A DNA stretch of 64,000 nt from Pseudomonas khorasanensis (GTDB taxonomy: Bacteria; Pseudomonadota; Gammaproteobacteria; Pseudomonadales; Pseudomonadaceae). The notes below the pieces were generated by a model that saw only the letters and a program-made list of their open reading frames with translations, searched no databases and was not told the DNA's origin. The stretch lies in NCBI RefSeq assembly GCF_014268505.2, contig NZ_JABWQP020000013.1:1-64000 (forward strand). The letters are read 5' to 3'. Both the position numbers and the translations under genes were made by a program. Below, piece by piece: positions 24,033 to 32,818 of this stretch; the first letter of the stretch is position 1, and each line of letters opens with the position of its first letter.

Positions 24033-24623
24033 TCAGACCAGATCTTGAGTCTTGGCCAGCGTGGCGAAATTGTCGGCCATGATCGCCATCTCAGCTTCCT
24101 GTACGCGTTCGGCGCTGAGCACGCCGCCCTTGAACGGCAGATCGCGAGTGGCACAGGCGTCTTCCACCAGGGTGCAACGGAAACCCAGGTTTTTTGCCGC
24201 ACGCACCGTGGTGCTGACGCTGGAATGGCTCATGAAGCCGCAGACGATCAGGTCCAGCGAGCCGAGGTTTTGCAGGCGATCGAGCAGTTCGGTGCCATGG
24301 AATGCGCTCGGCAGCAGCTTGCCGATAATGGTCTCATCGCCCTGCGGTTCGAGACCGGGGATGAATTCGCCGCGTTCGCCCTGAGGGTCGAACAGGCCAC
24401 CAACGGTGCCGAGATGACGCACGTGCACGATCGGCCGACCGGCGGCACGGGCTGCGGCAACCACTTGTTTGATGTTCGCGACGGCCGCGTCCATGCCGCT
24501 CAGGGCGAGCGGGCCACTGAGGTATTCTTTCTGGGCATCGATGATGACCACGGTGGCATGGCTCAGTGTGGCCGCTGCGTAACCGCGACCGCTGAGTTGA
24601 AACATCGTTTTTGGAACGGACAT
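24033..24623 (-). CDS. Isochorismatase-fold hydrolase with Ser at the usual Cys position
   Basis: The protein has 196 residues from the ATG at 24623 (GAGGAG upstream). It has the isochorismatase/cysteine-hydrolase fold: catalytic Asp in VVIIDAQKEY, Lys in IGKLLPSAF, and VCGFMSHSSVSTTVRAA where nicotinamidase-type enzymes have Cys. The nucleophile position appears to be Ser, which points to an isochorismatase-type or altered chemistry and not amidase activity. The substrate is unknown. It is monocistronic, opposite to prmB. Confidence 0.85.
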   Translation of the reverse strand: MSVPKTMFQLSGRGYAAATLSHATVVIIDAQKEYLSGPLALSGMDAAVANIKQVVAAARAAGRPIVHVRHLGTVGGLFDPQGERGEFIPGLEPQGDETIIGKLLPSAFHGTELLDRLQNLGSLDLIVCGFMSHSSVSTTVRAAKNLGFRCTLVEDACATRDLPFKGGVLSAERVQEAEMAIMADNFATLAKTQDLV

Positions 24624-24862
24624 TCTGGGGCTCCTCGGGGTGGGGCTTTTGCGACATTGTCCTCTGGCTGAGCGGTTCTGTGAATCGCTACCATCGTAGG
24701 CGCCGTCATTCTTGGCCTGCAGCCTTGTCAAGTTACACGTTCCGTTCAATGCCTGATGCAAAAAAAAGAAAACTCCTACCGTCGCCGGGTTGCTTTTCCT
24801 GCGTCGTCGTCACGCGTTTTGGCTGGTAGAATCGCCAGTCGTTTTTTCTGGAGTTCTACGCC

Positions 24863-25771
24863 GTGATCACTTCCCGACTTCGTACCCTGCGCGACCACAT
24901 CCGTTGGGCCGTCAGCCGCTTCCATGGGGAGGATCTGTTTTTCGGCCATGGGACTGACAACGCCTGGGACGAAGCGCGGCAGCTGGTGCTGGGCGCTTTG
25001 CACCTGCCGTGGGAAATCGCCGACAGCTACCTCGATTGCGCGCTGGAAGATGATGAGCTGGTCAATCTGCAGCGGTTGCTCAAGCGTCGTATCGAAGAGC
25101 GCATTCCCACCGCGTACCTGTTGAGTGAGGCGTGGTTCTGCGGGATGTCGTTCATCGTCGACGAGCGCGTGTTGATCCCGCGTTCGCCGATCGGCGAGCT
25201 GATCGAAAACCGCTTCGCTCCCTGGATCGGCAACGAGCCGGCACGCATTCTCGATCTGTGCACCGGCTCCGGTTGCATCGGCATCGCCTGCGCCTACGAG
25301 TTCCAGAAAGCCGAAGTGGTGCTCGCGGATCTTTCGTTCGAAGCGCTGGAAGTGGCCAATCAGAACATCGAGCGCCACGGCGTCGATGAGCGGGTTTATA
25401 CGGTGCAGGGCGATGGTTTCGGTGGGCTGCCAGGGCAGCGTTTCGACTTGATCGTGTCGAACCCGCCCTACGTCGATGCGGAAGATTTCGCCGACATGCC
25501 TGAGGAATATCAACATGAACCGGAACTGGGCCTGGCCTGCGGTGACGACGGCCTGAATCTGGTGCGGCGAATGCTTGCCGAAGCGGCGGATCACCTGACC
25601 GAGAAGGGCTTGTTGATTGTCGAGGTGGGTAACAGCCAGGTGCATGTAGAAGCGTTGTACCCGGAAGTCGATTTTGCCTGGCTTGAGTTTCAGCGCGGCG
25701 GGCATGGTGTGTTCATGCTGACGGCAGAGCAGTGCCGCGCACACCAAGCCTTGTTCGCCTCCCGCGTCTGA
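24863..25771 (+). CDS. prmB: 50S ribosomal protein L3 N5-glutamine methyltransferase
   Basis: The protein has 302 residues with a GTG start and GGAG ribosome site. Class I S-adenosylmethionine fold: LDLCTGSGCIGIACA (motif I) and the glutamine-methyltransferase signature SNPPYVD. The N-terminal helical domain (LRDHIRWAVSRFHGEDLFFG) and length fit PrmB, which methylates a glutamine of ribosomal protein L3, and not PrmC. Its position just upstream of aroC with two intervening minus-strand genes is common in Pseudomonas. Confidence 0.95.
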   Translation: MITSRLRTLRDHIRWAVSRFHGEDLFFGHGTDNAWDEARQLVLGALHLPWEIADSYLDCALEDDELVNLQRLLKRRIEERIPTAYLLSEAWFCGMSFIVDERVLIPRSPIGELIENRFAPWIGNEPARILDLCTGSGCIGIACAYEFQKAEVVLADLSFEALEVANQNIERHGVDERVYTVQGDGFGGLPGQRFDLIVSNPPYVDAEDFADMPEEYQHEPELGLACGDDGLNLVRRMLAEAADHLTEKGLLIVEVGNSQVHVEALYPEVDFAWLEFQRGGHGVFMLTAEQCRAHQALFASRV

Positions 25772-25782
25772 CTGTTAGAACC

Positions 25783-25846
25783 TTCGCGAGCAGGCTCGCT
25801 CCCACTCTGGAATGCATTTCCCTGTGGGAGCGAGCCTGCTCGCGAA
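25783..25846. repeat. REP pair
   Basis: TTCGCGAGCAGGCTCGCTCC and its inverted partner GGAGCGAGCCTGCTCGCGAA, 18 bases apart, form the standard Pseudomonas REP doublet. It lies between convergent genes. Confidence 0.9.
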
Positions 25847-25870
25847 TAGCTGCACTGCGGTCTTAAACCA

Positions 25871-26662
25871 TCAACGGTGTGTCGCAATCCAGATCAGCAA
25901 CCCCGCTTGAAACACCGCAAACGCCACCAGGCAAGTAATCGTGAAACGCAGCCCGGCGTCTTCGCGCTTGAACTTGCTGACTTTCTCCTCCTGCTTCTTC
26001 AGCTTCACTTCCTGCTCGGCCAGATTCTGTTCGGCCTGCTGCAGCATCTGCGCGGCTTCAAGAATCTCGACGATCTGCAGCTTTTCGCTGTTCCAGTCGC
26101 CCAGCAAGTCACCGACCTGCACAGCCTTGACGCTACCTTTGAGATGCTGCGCATCGGCGTAGGCGACCTCAAAACCGTGGGCACGCAGAAAGTGATCGCG
26201 GCGCAGACGGGTGTCTTCGTTGAGCGCGTCCTTGTTGTTCAAGTCCATCCCGTCAAACGTGTAGCCGGGCCAGCGCTTTTTCGCCCAGTTGACGCCTTGG
26301 GCGGCCAGGAAACGGCCAATGCCGCGATTCAGCGGTTCGATCTGCAAGCCGCTGTCCGGACCGAAACTCACGCGTTTGCTGGCGTGGTCGACCCACACGT
26401 CCAGAATATTCTGCTCTTTGCGCACGCGCTGGTTTGGCAGTTTGATTGCCATGCGCATCAGGCTGCGCTCTTTGCTGTTGCGCTCGGCGTAACCGAACTC
26501 GACAAAGCGCAACGGCCGGCCACCGGTGTTGCGATCGGTCTGCAGCGGCGCCAGACGGAGCATCTTGTGGTGCTCGGCATGGACATCCGCCCACGGCAGT
26601 TCGACCGCTGGCGGTGCGTCCTTTTCAGCGGTGGTGTCGGGTGAAGTCTGGGTTTCAGTCAT
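25871..26662 (-). CDS. Conserved protein with coiled coil and C-terminal membrane anchor
   Basis: The protein has 263 residues. The N-terminus is disordered (MTETQTSPDTTAEKDAPP), then a mixed domain with FVEFGYAERNSKERSLMR. A coiled coil at about 203-238 (LEAAQMLQQAEQNLAEQEVKL) precedes a single hydrophobic helix at about 241-260. It is probably a tail-anchored inner-membrane protein with its bulk in the cytoplasm. The function is not recognised. It is monocistronic. Confidence 0.75.
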   Translation of the reverse strand: MTETQTSPDTTAEKDAPPAVELPWADVHAEHHKMLRLAPLQTDRNTGGRPLRFVEFGYAERNSKERSLMRMAIKLPNQRVRKEQNILDVWVDHASKRVSFGPDSGLQIEPLNRGIGRFLAAQGVNWAKKRWPGYTFDGMDLNNKDALNEDTRLRRDHFLRAHGFEVAYADAQHLKGSVKAVQVGDLLGDWNSEKLQIVEILEAAQMLQQAEQNLAEQEVKLKKQEEKVSKFKREDAGLRFTITCLVAFAVFQAGLLIWIATHR

Positions 26663-26761
26663 AACGGCGAGATCCTGTCCAAGCCCTGCTTGTCGCCAGC
26701 CGATACGCTGACGACAAAGGCTTATCGGCCGTTTTTTGCGGGACTGGAGGGCAAAAAGCAG

Positions 26762-27715
26762 TTAACTGGAGCGAAGTCCGTCAATAAATCCGATGATCGC
26801 CGAGCCCAATTCAGCGGCCAGTGGCAAATTCGGGTCGCGGTAGGAGGCCAATTGCCGCTTCATGTCGTTGTGCACGATGCGCAGAACATGGTTCATGCCC
26901 TCGATCACCGTCAGTTCAGCGTCGGGTTTTGCAGCCTTGAGCAGCCTCGCGTCTTCGGTGCCGACCTGAATATCGTTACTGCCCTGGACGATCAGCGCAG
27001 GCATGTTCAATTGCGCAAAGGCCTTTGCCGGATCCTGACGGAACAGTGAAATCAGATACGGCTGGACGCTCGGGCGGAAAATCACTTGCAGCGGTTGCGG
27101 CACGTTGTCATCGGTGCGCCCGGCCTTGAGGCTGTCGAGCAGTTCGTTGCTGCGCAACATCAAGGGTGGCGGCAGGCTGCGCGCCAGTTGCTCGCGGATC
27201 ACCTGATCGACCGGTCGCGCGCTGCCGGACAGGGAGATCACCGCCGCCGCGTCCAGCTTCGGCGCGGCGAGGCTGGCAATCAATGCACCTTCACTGTGCC
27301 CAAGGAGGACCAATTTGCCGAAACGCGGGTCTGCCTTGAGCTTTTGCCCCCAGGCCACGGCGTCCGCCGCGTAGGCTTCCACCGACAAGTTACGCTCGTC
27401 CGGCGTCGCCGCCAGGCTCGCCGCAACCCCGCGCTTGTCGTAGCGCACGCTGGCGATATTGTGTTTGGCCAGCACCCACGCCAGCCGCTTGAGGCTGTCA
27501 TTGCGTCCGCCGTCAGGGTTGTTTCCGTCGCGATCCGTAGGACCGGAGCCAGAAATGATCAGGACAACCGGCACCGGGTTGTCGGATTTGGGCAGCAACA
27601 GCGAACCGAAAAGCTCCCCTGTGCCGGTATCCAATGTGACCGGGCGCTGTAGGACAGTTGCTTGGGCAAAGCCCGTAAACAGGGTAAGAGTCAATATCAA
27701 AACTCGCAGCATCAT
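26762..27715 (-). CDS. Secreted or periplasmic alpha/beta hydrolase
   Basis: About 317 residues from the ATG at 27715 (MMLRVLILTLTLFTGFAQA, a clear signal peptide); longer starts upstream are possible but would hide the signal. The serine-hydrolase nucleophile lies in LLGHSEGALI, the acid in LIVQGSNDIQV and the histidine in GMNHVL. ISGSGPTDRDGNN is typical of the YqiA/YtmA-like family with an oxyanion HG-type loop. The substrate is unknown, probably small esters. It is divergent from aroC. Confidence 0.82.
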   Translation of the reverse strand: MMLRVLILTLTLFTGFAQATVLQRPVTLDTGTGELFGSLLLPKSDNPVPVVLIISGSGPTDRDGNNPDGGRNDSLKRLAWVLAKHNIASVRYDKRGVAASLAATPDERNLSVEAYAADAVAWGQKLKADPRFGKLVLLGHSEGALIASLAAPKLDAAAVISLSGSARPVDQVIREQLARSLPPPLMLRSNELLDSLKAGRTDDNVPQPLQVIFRPSVQPYLISLFRQDPAKAFAQLNMPALIVQGSNDIQVGTEDARLLKAAKPDAELTVIEGMNHVLRIVHNDMKRQLASYRDPNLPLAAELGSAIIGFIDGLRSS

Positions 27716-27845
27716 CACGCCATCATTTGCCAAGGTGCCGGTTGGACTCACCAGCACCACTAAGGTTCGAGGATGAACTACTCGGTTAGCCTGCGTATAC
27801 TGGCGCGCATCAAGAATTCGGGTTTGATTTCACGGAGCGTCCTGC

Positions 27846-28937
27846 ATGTCCGGCAATACCTACGGCAAGTTGTTCACTGTCACCACCGCGGGCGAAAGCC
27901 ATGGTCCGGCGTTGGTCGCGATTGTTGACGGCTGCCCGCCGGGCCTGGAGATTTCTCTGGAAGACCTGCAGCGCGACCTCGATCGCCGCAAGCCCGGCAC
28001 CAGCCGCCACACCACCCAGCGTCAGGAGGCCGACGAAGTCGAAATCCTTTCCGGCGTGTTTGAGGGCCGCACCACCGGTTGCTCGATTGGCCTGCTGATC
28101 CGCAACACCGATCAGAAGTCCAAGGACTACTCGGCCATCAAGGATCTGTTCCGCCCGGCCCACGCCGACTACACCTATCACCATAAATACGGCGAGCGCG
28201 ATTACCGTGGCGGCGGGCGCAGTTCGGCCCGGGAAACCGCGATGCGCGTGGCGGCGGGGGCGATTGCCAAGAAATACCTGGCGAGCCAGGGCATTGTCAT
28301 TCGCGGCTACATGAGCCAGCTCGGCCCGATAGAAATTCCGTTCAAGACCTGGGACTCGGTGGAGGAAAACGCGTTCTTCAGCCCCGATCCCGACAAAGTG
28401 CCGGAACTGGAAGCTTACATGGACCAGTTGCGTCGTGATCAGGACTCCGTGGGCGCGAAAATCACCGTTGTCGCCGAGGGCGTGATGCCGGGTCTGGGTG
28501 AGCCGATTTTCGACCGACTCGACGCCGAACTGGCCCACGCGCTGATGAGCATCAACGCGGTCAAGGGCGTGGAAATCGGCGCCGGTTTCGCCTGTGTCGC
28601 CCAGCGCGGTACCGAACACCGTGATGAGCTGACCCCGCAAGGTTTTCTCAGCAACAACGCCGGCGGCATTCTTGGCGGGATCTCGTCCGGTCAGCCGATC
28701 GTTGCGCATCTGGCCTTGAAGCCGACCTCGAGCATTACCACCCCGGGCCGCTCGATCGATGTCCATGGCAACCCGGTCGATGTCATCACCAAAGGTCGTC
28801 ACGACCCTTGCGTCGGCATCCGCGCCACGCCGATTGCCGAAGCGATGATGGCCATCGTGCTGATGGATCACCTGCTGCGCCATCGTGGCCAGAACGCCGA
28901 TGTGCGCGTAAGCACGCCGGTGCTGGGCCAGCTCTGA
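27846..28937 (+). CDS. aroC: Chorismate synthase
   Basis: The protein has 363 residues. It makes chorismate from 5-enolpyruvylshikimate 3-phosphate, the last common step of aromatic amino acid synthesis, using reduced flavin. Signatures are GKLFTVTTAGESHG at the N-terminus, RPAHADYTYHHKYG with RDYRGGGRSSARETA, and the C-terminal DPCVGIRATPIAEAM. The length is typical. The MFS gene starts 25 bases downstream, and mtnB and mtnD follow, so read-through into these is possible. Confidence 0.98.
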   Translation: MSGNTYGKLFTVTTAGESHGPALVAIVDGCPPGLEISLEDLQRDLDRRKPGTSRHTTQRQEADEVEILSGVFEGRTTGCSIGLLIRNTDQKSKDYSAIKDLFRPAHADYTYHHKYGERDYRGGGRSSARETAMRVAAGAIAKKYLASQGIVIRGYMSQLGPIEIPFKTWDSVEENAFFSPDPDKVPELEAYMDQLRRDQDSVGAKITVVAEGVMPGLGEPIFDRLDAELAHALMSINAVKGVEIGAGFACVAQRGTEHRDELTPQGFLSNNAGGILGGISSGQPIVAHLALKPTSSITTPGRSIDVHGNPVDVITKGRHDPCVGIRATPIAEAMMAIVLMDHLLRHRGQNADVRVSTPVLGQL

Positions 28938-28962
28938 TGGCGGGCCTCAAAGCCGTCGCGGC

Positions 28963-30117
28963 GTGACCGGCGTGGCGGCGCTTCCTTACTGGCGACTGTC
29001 CAGTTTCTACCTGTTCTATTTCGCCTTGCTCGGCTCGACGGCGCCATTTCTGGCGCTGTACTTCGATCATTTGGGCTTCAGCGCGGCGCGCATTGGCGAG
29101 CTGGTGGCGATCCCCATGCTGATGCGCTGCGTGGCGCCAAACATCTGGGGTTGGCTCGGCGATTACACCGGCCGACGCCTGGCTATCGTGCGGTTTGGCG
29201 CAGTCTGCACGCTGCTGACCTTTTCCCTGATCTTCGTCAGCCAAACGTACGCCTGGCTGGCGATGGTCATGGCCCTGCATGCATTCTTCTGGCACGCGGT
29301 GCTGCCGCAATTTGAAGTCATCACCCTCGCGCATTTGCAAAGTCAAACCTCACGTTACAGCCAGATTCGCCTGTGGGGCTCGATCGGTTTCATCATCACC
29401 GTGGTTGTGCTGGGGCGATTGTTCGAATGGCTGAGCCTGGACATCTACCCGGCAGCGCTGGTGCTGATCATGGCCGGTATCGTCCTCAGCAGTCTGTGGG
29501 TGCCGAACGCGCAACCGGCGCAAGGCAATCGGCCGGCGGGCGACGGATTTCTCAAACAACTGCGCAGCCCCGGCGTGCTGGCGTTTTATGGTTGCGTGGC
29601 GCTGATGCAGATGAGCCACGGGCCGTATTACACCTTTCTGACCTTGCACCTTGAACGGCTCGGTTACAGCCGCGGTGTCATTGGCGTGCTCTGGGCCGTG
29701 GGCGTAGTCGCCGAGGTGCTGATGTTCATGGCCATGAGCTGGATTCTGGCGCGGTTTTCCCTGCGTCGGGTGCTGATGGCGAGTTTCCTGCTGGCAGCGT
29801 TGCGCTGGGTGCTGCTCGGTTCGTTTGCTGAATTTGTTTGGGTGTTGCTGTTCGCCCAGGTTCTGCACGCAGCGACCTTCGGCAGCTTTCATGCCGCTGC
29901 CATCGCTTTCGTGCAACGTAGTTTCGGCGCACGCCAGCAAGGCCAGGGCCAGGCGCTGTATGCGGCACTGGCCGGCACCGGCGGGGCGCTCGGCGCGCTG
30001 TATTCCGGTTACAGCTGGAATGCCCTCGGCGCGGCATTGACCTTTAGTATTGCCAGTCTCGCAGCGCTTGCCGCTGCCGTTATCATTGCCACACGTATGC
30101 AAGAGGACAGGCCATGA
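28963..30117 (+). CDS. MFS transporter, 3-phenylpropionate permease-like
   Basis: The protein has 384 residues with a GTG start. Twelve hydrophobic helices and the PYWRLSSFYLFYFALLGSTAP start followed by GDYTGRR between helices 2 and 3 (the MFS loop motif) identify an MFS_1-like permease. The substrate is unknown; similar genes next to mtnB suggest a thio-sugar or small acid, but this is inference. The stop overlaps the mtnB start by four bases (ATGA). Confidence 0.88.
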   Translation: MTGVAALPYWRLSSFYLFYFALLGSTAPFLALYFDHLGFSAARIGELVAIPMLMRCVAPNIWGWLGDYTGRRLAIVRFGAVCTLLTFSLIFVSQTYAWLAMVMALHAFFWHAVLPQFEVITLAHLQSQTSRYSQIRLWGSIGFIITVVVLGRLFEWLSLDIYPAALVLIMAGIVLSSLWVPNAQPAQGNRPAGDGFLKQLRSPGVLAFYGCVALMQMSHGPYYTFLTLHLERLGYSRGVIGVLWAVGVVAEVLMFMAMSWILARFSLRRVLMASFLLAALRWVLLGSFAEFVWVLLFAQVLHAATFGSFHAAAIAFVQRSFGARQQGQGQALYAALAGTGGALGALYSGYSWNALGAALTFSIASLAALAAAVIIATRMQEDRP

Positions 30118-30740
30118 GCCTTACCCGTGAACAACTCGCCCAACAGATCGTCGAGGCCGGGCGCTTTCTTTATGGCCGTGGCTGGTCGCCGGCCACCAGC
30201 AGCAACTATTCGACACGCCTGTCGCCAAGCGAAGCGTTGCTGACCGTGTCGGGCAAGCATAAAGGCCAGTTGGATCTGGACGACGTACTCGCCACCGACT
30301 TGTCGGGCAATAGCTTGGAACCGGGCAAAAAACCGTCCGCCGAAACCTTGCTGCACACCCAGCTTTACAGCTGGCGCGCGGAGATCGGCGCGGTGCTGCA
30401 CACTCATTCGGTGAACGCCACGGTGCTGTCGCGCCTGACCCCGGAAGAGTTCATCGAGTTCGAAGATTACGAACTCCAGAAAGCCTTCAGCGGCATTTCG
30501 ACCCACGAATCCCGCGTGCGCGTACCGATTTTCGACAACGATCAGGACATTGCGCGGCTCGCCGCCAAGGTGCAGCCCTGGCTCGATGCCCACCCCGACT
30601 GCGTCGGCTATCTGATACGCGGCCATGGTCTCTACACCTGGGGCGCGCAGATGAGCGATGCGTTGCGCCAGATCGAGGCCTTCGAATTCCTGTTTGAATG
30701 CGAGTTGAAAACCCGCAGCGTCATGAACCGCCAGGGCTGA
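30114..30740 (+). CDS. mtnB: Methylthioribulose-1-phosphate dehydratase
   Basis: The protein has 208 residues. Class II aldolase fold with zinc ligands in VLHTHSVNATVLSR and RGHGLYTWG; GWSPATSSNYSTRLS is typical of MtnB. It dehydrates 5-methylthioribulose 1-phosphate in methionine salvage. It is followed by mtnD and mtnC; it overlaps the upstream transporter gene by four bases. Confidence 0.96.
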   Translation: MSLTREQLAQQIVEAGRFLYGRGWSPATSSNYSTRLSPSEALLTVSGKHKGQLDLDDVLATDLSGNSLEPGKKPSAETLLHTQLYSWRAEIGAVLHTHSVNATVLSRLTPEEFIEFEDYELQKAFSGISTHESRVRVPIFDNDQDIARLAAKVQPWLDAHPDCVGYLIRGHGLYTWGAQMSDALRQIEAFEFLFECELKTRSVMNRQG

Positions 30741-30832
30741 GTTCACCTGAAACAGCCCGTTTGCCTGATGACATGCTGCGCCCGACCGGTCTTGAAGAGC
30801 CGGACGGCGCCGCTGATACCGAGGAATTGCCC

Positions 30833-31378
30833 ATGAGCAGCCTGTCCGTTTATCACGTTTCCAACCCTGAAATTCCCAACAAGGTGCTGACCCATTTCGA
30901 CGACATCGCCTCGACGCTGGCCGAGCAGGGCGTGCGCTTCGATCGTTGGCAAGCCGCCGCGAAGATTCAACCCGGCGCCAGTCAGGAAGAGGTCATCAGC
31001 GCCTATAAAGAGCAGATCGACAAGCTGATGACCGAGCGCGGTTACATTACGGTCGATGTGATCAGCCTCAACAGCGATCACCCGCAAAAAGCCGAACTGC
31101 GGGCCAAGTTTCTCGAGGAGCACCGCCATGGTGAGGACGAAGTGCGATTTTTCGTTGCCGGCCGTGGGCTGTTTACCTTGCACATCGACGACTACGTCTA
31201 CGCCGTGCTTTGCGAAAAGAACGATCTGATCTCGGTTCCGGCGGGCACCAAACACTGGTTCGACATGGGCGAGCATCCGCATTTCGTGGCGATCCGCCTG
31301 TTCAACAACCCGGAAGGCTGGGTTGCCAATTTTACCGGCGAAGACATCGCCGGCCGCTTCCCGCGTCTGGAGGACTGA
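30833..31378 (+). CDS. mtnD: Acireductone dioxygenase
   Basis: The protein has 181 residues from the ATG at 30833 (GAGGA ribosome site; a longer frame upstream is not needed). A cupin with metal ligands in HRHGEDEVRFF and the later His in GTKHWFDMG. It oxidises the acireductone intermediate of methionine salvage. Four bases separate its stop from the GTG start of mtnC. Confidence 0.97.
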   Translation: MSSLSVYHVSNPEIPNKVLTHFDDIASTLAEQGVRFDRWQAAAKIQPGASQEEVISAYKEQIDKLMTERGYITVDVISLNSDHPQKAELRAKFLEEHRHGEDEVRFFVAGRGLFTLHIDDYVYAVLCEKNDLISVPAGTKHWFDMGEHPHFVAIRLFNNPEGWVANFTGEDIAGRFPRLED

Positions 31379-31382
31379 AACC

Positions 31383-32066
31383 GTGTCGATCAAAGCCATC
31401 CTCACCGACATCGAAGGCACCACCAGCGCGGTGAGCTTCGTTTTCGACGTGTTGTTTCCGTACGCCGCCAAACACCTGCCGGATTTTGTGCGTCAGAACG
31501 CAACCCGCGCCGATGTCGCCGAACAACTCGACGCCGTCCGGCGTGACAGCAACGAACCGCAGGCTGATGTTGAAAGGGTTGTTGAAATCCTCTTGAGCTG
31601 GATCGCCGAAGACCGTAAGGCCACGCCGCTCAAAGCCTTGCAAGGCATGGTCTGGGAGCAGGGCTATCAGGCCGGTCAGTTGAAAGGACATGTGTATCCG
31701 GACGCCGTTGACGCGCTCAAACGCTGGCACCAGGCTGGTTACCAGCTATTCGTCTATTCGTCCGGTTCGATTCAGGCGCAGAAACTGATTTTCGGTTGCT
31801 CGGAGGCGGGAGACCTGACGCCATTGTTCAGCGGCTATTTCGATACTACGTCGGGGCCAAAGCGTGAGGCGCAGTCCTATCGCAATATCCAGCAGGCGAT
31901 GCGCGTGGAAGCAGAAGACATCCTGTTTCTTTCGGACATTGTCGAAGAACTCGACGCCGCCCAGTCAGCTGGCCTGAAAACCTGCGGCCTGGCTCGCGAA
32001 GGCGGGGAGCTGGAAGGGCACGTAACGGTCGATAGCTTTACGGGGATCGAACCGGAAGCATTCTAA
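31383..32066 (+). CDS. mtnC: Enolase-phosphatase E1
   Basis: The protein has 227 residues with GTG start at 31383, supported by GGAGGA nine bases upstream. HAD fold: DIEGTTS (nucleophile Asp), YSSGSIQAQ and FLSDIVEELDAA. It converts diketo-methylthiopentyl-phosphate to acireductone, the substrate of MtnD. It is the last gene of mtnBDC; a terminator follows at 32100. Confidence 0.97.
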   Translation: MSIKAILTDIEGTTSAVSFVFDVLFPYAAKHLPDFVRQNATRADVAEQLDAVRRDSNEPQADVERVVEILLSWIAEDRKATPLKALQGMVWEQGYQAGQLKGHVYPDAVDALKRWHQAGYQLFVYSSGSIQAQKLIFGCSEAGDLTPLFSGYFDTTSGPKREAQSYRNIQQAMRVEAEDILFLSDIVEELDAAQSAGLKTCGLAREGGELEGHVTVDSFTGIEPEAF

Positions 32067-32099
32067 AAAGCAGAACAAAACCTAGGTTCCGCATACAAA

Positions 32100-32143
32100 A
32101 AAAACAGGCCGTGAAGCGCATGCTCCACGGCCTGTTTTTGTTT
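32100..32143. terminator. Bidirectional terminator between mtnC and the DUF3509 gene
   Basis: AAACAGGCCGTG and CACGGCCTGTTT pair across a loop, with T-run to the right and A-run to the left, serving both convergent transcripts. Confidence 0.85.
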
Positions 32144-32151
32144 AAGAGCGA

Positions 32152-32430
32152 TTACAGCGAATGATAGGTCGGCAGAGCAAAACGCTGCTGGCTCTGCAGC
32201 ATTGCGATTTGCGGCAATTCGCTGGCCTGTTCGGCCAGGTCGCGGCGGATCGCGCTGATCGCCCAGGACAGTTGGTCACCGGCATGCAATTGCTGATACG
32301 AGAGTGCGCGTTTGAAGACTTTGCCGTCGCTGCTACGCAATGTCAGCAGGATGCCACCGTCAGGACGCGGGGCAGTGCTGACTTCGTAGTTGGAGAACAG
32401 CGATGTAAATTTTTCTTGAATAAGGCTCAT
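32152..32430 (-). CDS. DUF3509 family protein
   Basis: The protein has 92 residues, MSLIQEKFTSLFSNYEVSTA onward with GILLTLRSSDGKVFKRALS. It is a small cytosolic family largely restricted to pseudomonads, without a known function. It is monocistronic and converges on mtnC. Confidence 0.85.
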   Translation of the reverse strand: MSLIQEKFTSLFSNYEVSTAPRPDGGILLTLRSSDGKVFKRALSYQQLHAGDQLSWAISAIRRDLAEQASELPQIAMLQSQQRFALPTYHSL

Positions 32431-32818
32431 GTCATCAGCTCCGTATGTACTTGAAAGGCAAGCATGCGGAGGTAGTTGCAGCGATTGTGCCAGTATTTGA
32501 TCGTTTAAAAATCCTTATAAATCAATTGGTTGCAGACATTGAATTTTGCGCGGGTCGTGCAATCTGCATGAATGGCCATCGTGCATCCTGCATTTTGCGT
32601 GATTATTGTCTGGCGTAGGGAACCAAACGTCCGTACCAGAATCACCCGCGCCCTCGCCATCACGACGGGATACAAATCATTGCAAAAACCGCGTGTACAG
32701 CCACGGAAGGGCTGACGTACTTTCCCTCTCGACCCTCCTCGTAAAGGCGTCGGTCAGCAAGCCAATACCCGATAACAAGAACAGCGACCTGCACGCCAGG
32801 CTCGAACGGGGAGCTTCC
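32431..32818. other. Upstream region of acyl-CoA synthetase gene
   Basis: The frame of the synthetase is open upstream to 32606, but that part has low-complexity coding-unlike composition. The ribosome site GGGGAG before 32819 decides the start. No other gene is seen. The 32480-32620 part is AT-rich and likely holds divergent promoters. Confidence 0.5.

Noticed and set aside
25783..25846. REP pairs considered as a CRISPR or terminator
   Set aside because: Only single inverted doublets without regular spacers; the sequence is the common Pseudomonas REP.
27810..28883. 357-codon minus frame over aroC
   Set aside because: Antisense shadow of chorismate synthase.
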